Shown here: positions 13,581-15,019 of the stretch, one piece after another
Numbering within the stretch: the first letter of the stretch is position 1
Layout of the letters: the number at the start of each line of letters is the position of its first letter
NCBI GenBank assembly: GCA_003140785.1
Contig: PLKY01000387.1
Location: forward strand, 1 to 15,019
Length of the DNA stretch: 15,019 bases
Direction: 5' to 3'
Source of the DNA: Acidobacteriaceae bacterium
GTDB lineage: Bacteria; Acidobacteriota; Terriglobia; Terriglobales; Acidobacteriaceae
The notes under the pieces: model-generated
Database searches by the model: none
Seen by the model: the letters and a program-made list of their open reading frames with translations, nothing else
Told to the model about the DNA's origin: nothing
Made by a program: the position numbers and the translations under genes

Positions 13581-13617
13581 TTCCTTGGTTGATGGTTAGT
13601 GGCCGGTTTATTCCACG

Positions 13618-13641
13618 CCAACGACGAAACCTTATCGCTGG
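13618..13641 (-). repeat. 3' UTR hairpin B (wobble-paired copy)
   Basis: Read in the flagellin mRNA direction, CCAGCGAT, loop AAGGTTTC, GTCGTTGG form an 8-bp stem with two G-U pairs. It is the second member of a tandem pair. The surrounding 37 nt (13620-13656) match 13664-13700 at 30 positions. Confidence 0.65.
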
Positions 13642-13659
13642 AGACCCCGGCCAACTCCA

Positions 13660-13687
13660 CCCCAGCGATGAAATCCTATCGCTGGGG
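13660..13687 (-). repeat. 3' UTR hairpin A (perfect copy)
   Basis: A perfect 10-bp stem, CCCCAGCGAT paired with ATCGCTGGGG, around the 8-nt loop AGGATTTC (minus strand). It begins 8 nt after the flagellin stop codon. No T-tract follows directly, so on its own it is not a terminator. It may stabilise the abundant flagellin mRNA. Confidence 0.8.
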
Positions 13688-13695
13688 ACCCCGGT

Positions 13696-15019
13696 CTACT
13701 GCAGCAGCTTGGTCACCTCCTGCGAGAGGCTGTTGGCCTGGGCGAGGGCGGCAATGCCTGTCTGGCTCAGGATTTCGTACTTGGACATATTAGAGGTAGC
13801 CGACGCGTAATCGGTAGCCTGAACCGCATTTTGCGCCGAAACCACGTTCTGCTGTTGTGTGCTGAGCACGGAGCTGACCGAGTTCAGCGTGTTGATCTGA
13901 GCGCCGATGTAGCCATCCTGCGCGGCCACATCGGTGATGGCCATGTTGAGATCGGTCAGGGCAGTTTGAGCATCAGACTGGTTGGACAGATCGGTTGCGC
14001 TCAGAGACTGCCCTGCACCGTCCTTGTAGCTCATGGTGGCAATGCCGCCCGAGCCGTTGGCGTTGGCTGTGATTCCCACGGTCTGGGTTCCACCCTGCGT
14101 GCTGGTATCCGTCACGGTGCCCGTAATTCCGCGGCTGTAATAGCCCGAAGACGTATAGGCTCCGGTCAGGCTGCCAACGGCAGTACCGGTGGTTGCGCCG
14201 GGAGCGGTCTCGTTGAGGGAGCTGGTGCTGATCCCCATTGCCGAGTTCGGCGACGTGAACGTCAGCTGGCCGCTGTTGGCGTTGTACGCGGCCTGGACCC
14301 CGTAGTTGCCCTTGTCGATAGTTGACGCCAGCGTGGCGGCGGTGTTGTCGGACGAGCCAATGTTGAGCGTCTGCCCGCCGATCGTCATACTGCCGCTGAG
14401 GGTGTCCAGGCTCGAAATCGACAGAGAGCCCAGTGTGCTCGAGTTTGCCACACCGGAGGTTGGCGTACTGGTGATGGATACGGCCGTCTGGGTGGAAACG
14501 GTGGTATCGGTGATATTTCCGTAGTTGCCGATGGTGGGTGTGCCGTTGTCTCCCTGGGTTGCGGAGAACGACAGGCCCGTTCCGGCTTTGTTCAGACTTG
14601 CAGTGATCCCGGCGGCCTGATCGCCATTGACGGCCTGCAGCACCTCGGAAAGCGTGTCGCCGGTGAAGTTAATCTGATAGGCCGTCTTGCCGTCGGCGCC
14701 CACGCCGGAGAGCGTGCCAGTCATGGTGTCGGTTGCGGTTTTGGCCGTCAGAGTACCCAGGCTGTTGCTTGGAGCCAGGCTCATGGCGCCGGTATCGGTC
14801 ACGCTTGTTGTGCCGATCCCTGCGTTGAAGCCATCTCCGCTGTTCTGGGTCAGCGTCATCTGGGTGCCCGCCTGGTTGAGCGTGGCCGTGACCCCGTAGC
14901 CGCCGGCGGTAATGGTCGCCGCAAGGTGAGCCAGGGTGTCGGTCGCGTTGGCGCCCGTCGTGCCCAAAGCGAGCTGGTGTACCTGCCCGTCAATACCCGA
15001 GGTGATGTTCAGAGTGCCG
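13696..15019 (-). CDS. fliC: flagellin, N-terminal part outside the window
   Basis: Filament subunit secreted through the flagellar export apparatus. About 440 C-terminal residues are visible. The frame is open to the window edge, so the TTG at 14967 is an internal Leu and the real start lies beyond 15019. The C-terminal D0/D1 helices are clear (13699-13992): SDAQTALTDLNMAI, then QQNVVSAQNAVQATDYA and the terminal ILSQTGIAALAQANSLSQEVTKLLQ (24 residues, matching the flagellin C-terminal family pattern). This end normally binds FliS and mediates filament packing. The middle holds at least three Flagellin_IN-like units rather than an unrelated variable domain. The gene is followed by two hairpins and a strong intrinsic terminator. 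Gene order flagellin-fliD-fliS is the common one. The N-terminal helices are unseen, so fliC versus another flagellin paralogue cannot be decided. Confidence 0.9.
   Translation of the reverse strand, partial: GTLNITSGIDGQVHQLALGTTGANATDTLAHLAATITAGGYGVTATLNQAGTQMTLTQNSGDGFNAGIGTTSVTDTGAMSLAPSNSLGTLTAKTATDTMTGTLSGVGADGKTAYQINFTGDTLSEVLQAVNGDQAAGITASLNKAGTGLSFSATQGDNGTPTIGNYGNITDTTVSTQTAVSITSTPTSGVANSSTLGSLSISSLDTLSGSMTIGGQTLNIGSSDNTAATLASTIDKGNYGVQAAYNANSGQLTFTSPNSAMGISTSSLNETAPGATTGTAVGSLTGAYTSSGYYSRGITGTVTDTSTQGGTQTVGITANANGSGGIATMSYKDGAGQSLSATDLSNQSDAQTALTDLNMAITDVAAQDGYIGAQINTLNSVSSVLSTQQQNVVSAQNAVQATDYASATSNMSKYEILSQTGIAALAQANSLSQEVTKLLQ
14200..14406 (-). repeat. Flagellin_IN-like repeat in flagellin (nearest the C-terminus)
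   Basis: Encodes DTLSGSMTIGGQTLNI, AATLASTIDKGNYGVQAAY and SGQLTFTS in order. The DTLSGSMTI opening is almost the same as in FliD repeat 3 (TTLSGSMTI). Confidence 0.75.
14497..14730 (-). repeat. Flagellin_IN-like repeat in flagellin (middle)
   Basis: Encodes DTMTGTLSG, GDTLSEVLQAVNGDQAAGITASL and TGLSFSATQGDNG in order, the same strand-helix-strand plan as its neighbours. Confidence 0.65.
14785..15019 (-). repeat. Flagellin_IN-like repeat in flagellin (cut by the window edge)
   Basis: Encodes GTLNITSGIDGQVHQLAL, NATDTLAHLAATI and YGVTATLNQAGTQMTLTQ in order. The start of the unit may lie beyond the window. Confidence 0.65.

Noticed and set aside
13568..13810. 80-codon plus-strand open frame across the flagellin 3' end
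   Set aside because: It runs through the terminator, both 3' UTR hairpins and the flagellin C-terminal coding region in antisense, so it is best explained as a chance frame.
14967..15019. Start of the flagellin gene at TTG 14967
   Set aside because: The frame remains open to the window edge and reads as repeat-domain sequence, and the conserved flagellin N-terminus is missing, so the gene continues outside.

Overview
The window looks like a chromosomal segment from a GC-rich, Gram-negative, flagellated bacterium. A member of the Acidobacteriota is the best guess. That is an inference from the gene mix and sequence style (NADP-type icd beside an LDH-like mdh, one fused LptF-LptG permease, Flagellin_IN-rich flagellar proteins), not from any marker gene. 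No rRNA, tRNA, CRISPR array, insertion sequence or prophage gene was seen.

Left part (1-2073, + strand): the 3' two-thirds of an NADP-dependent isocitrate dehydrogenase gene, cut by the window edge, followed by a complete malate dehydrogenase gene. These are two TCA-cycle enzymes in the same direction. The 123-nt gap between them holds an imperfect long inverted repeat. Converging on mdh are two minus-strand genes (2096-3477): a NUDIX hydrolase followed by a membrane-anchored alpha/beta hydrolase. They overlap by TTGA and both appear to use TTG starts.

Middle part (3610-10278, + strand): a 69-residue stand-alone HMA (CopZ-like) protein, then a P1B-1 copper-exporting ATPase (CopA) 7 nt further on, then 20 nt later a 779-residue protein that joins LptF and LptG in one chain, then an ABC half-exporter of the MdlA/BmrC type with Asp in place of the catalytic Glu. 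The copper pair probably handles cytosolic Cu(I) export. The LptF-LptG fusion should form the membrane part of the LPS export machine. The ABC protein has no visible partner subunit here.

Right part (10275-15019, - strand): a flagellar filament block read as flagellin (5' end outside the window), then fliD (cap), then fliS (flagellin chaperone). FliD is unusually large (812 aa) and carries four Flagellin_IN-like repeats, two of them inserted inside the FliD_C region. The flagellin carries at least three related repeats. A good sigma-28 type promoter lies upstream of fliD. The flagellin 3' UTR contains two tandem hairpins of the same sequence family followed by a classical intrinsic terminator. 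The ABC gene and fliS converge and overlap at their stop codons.
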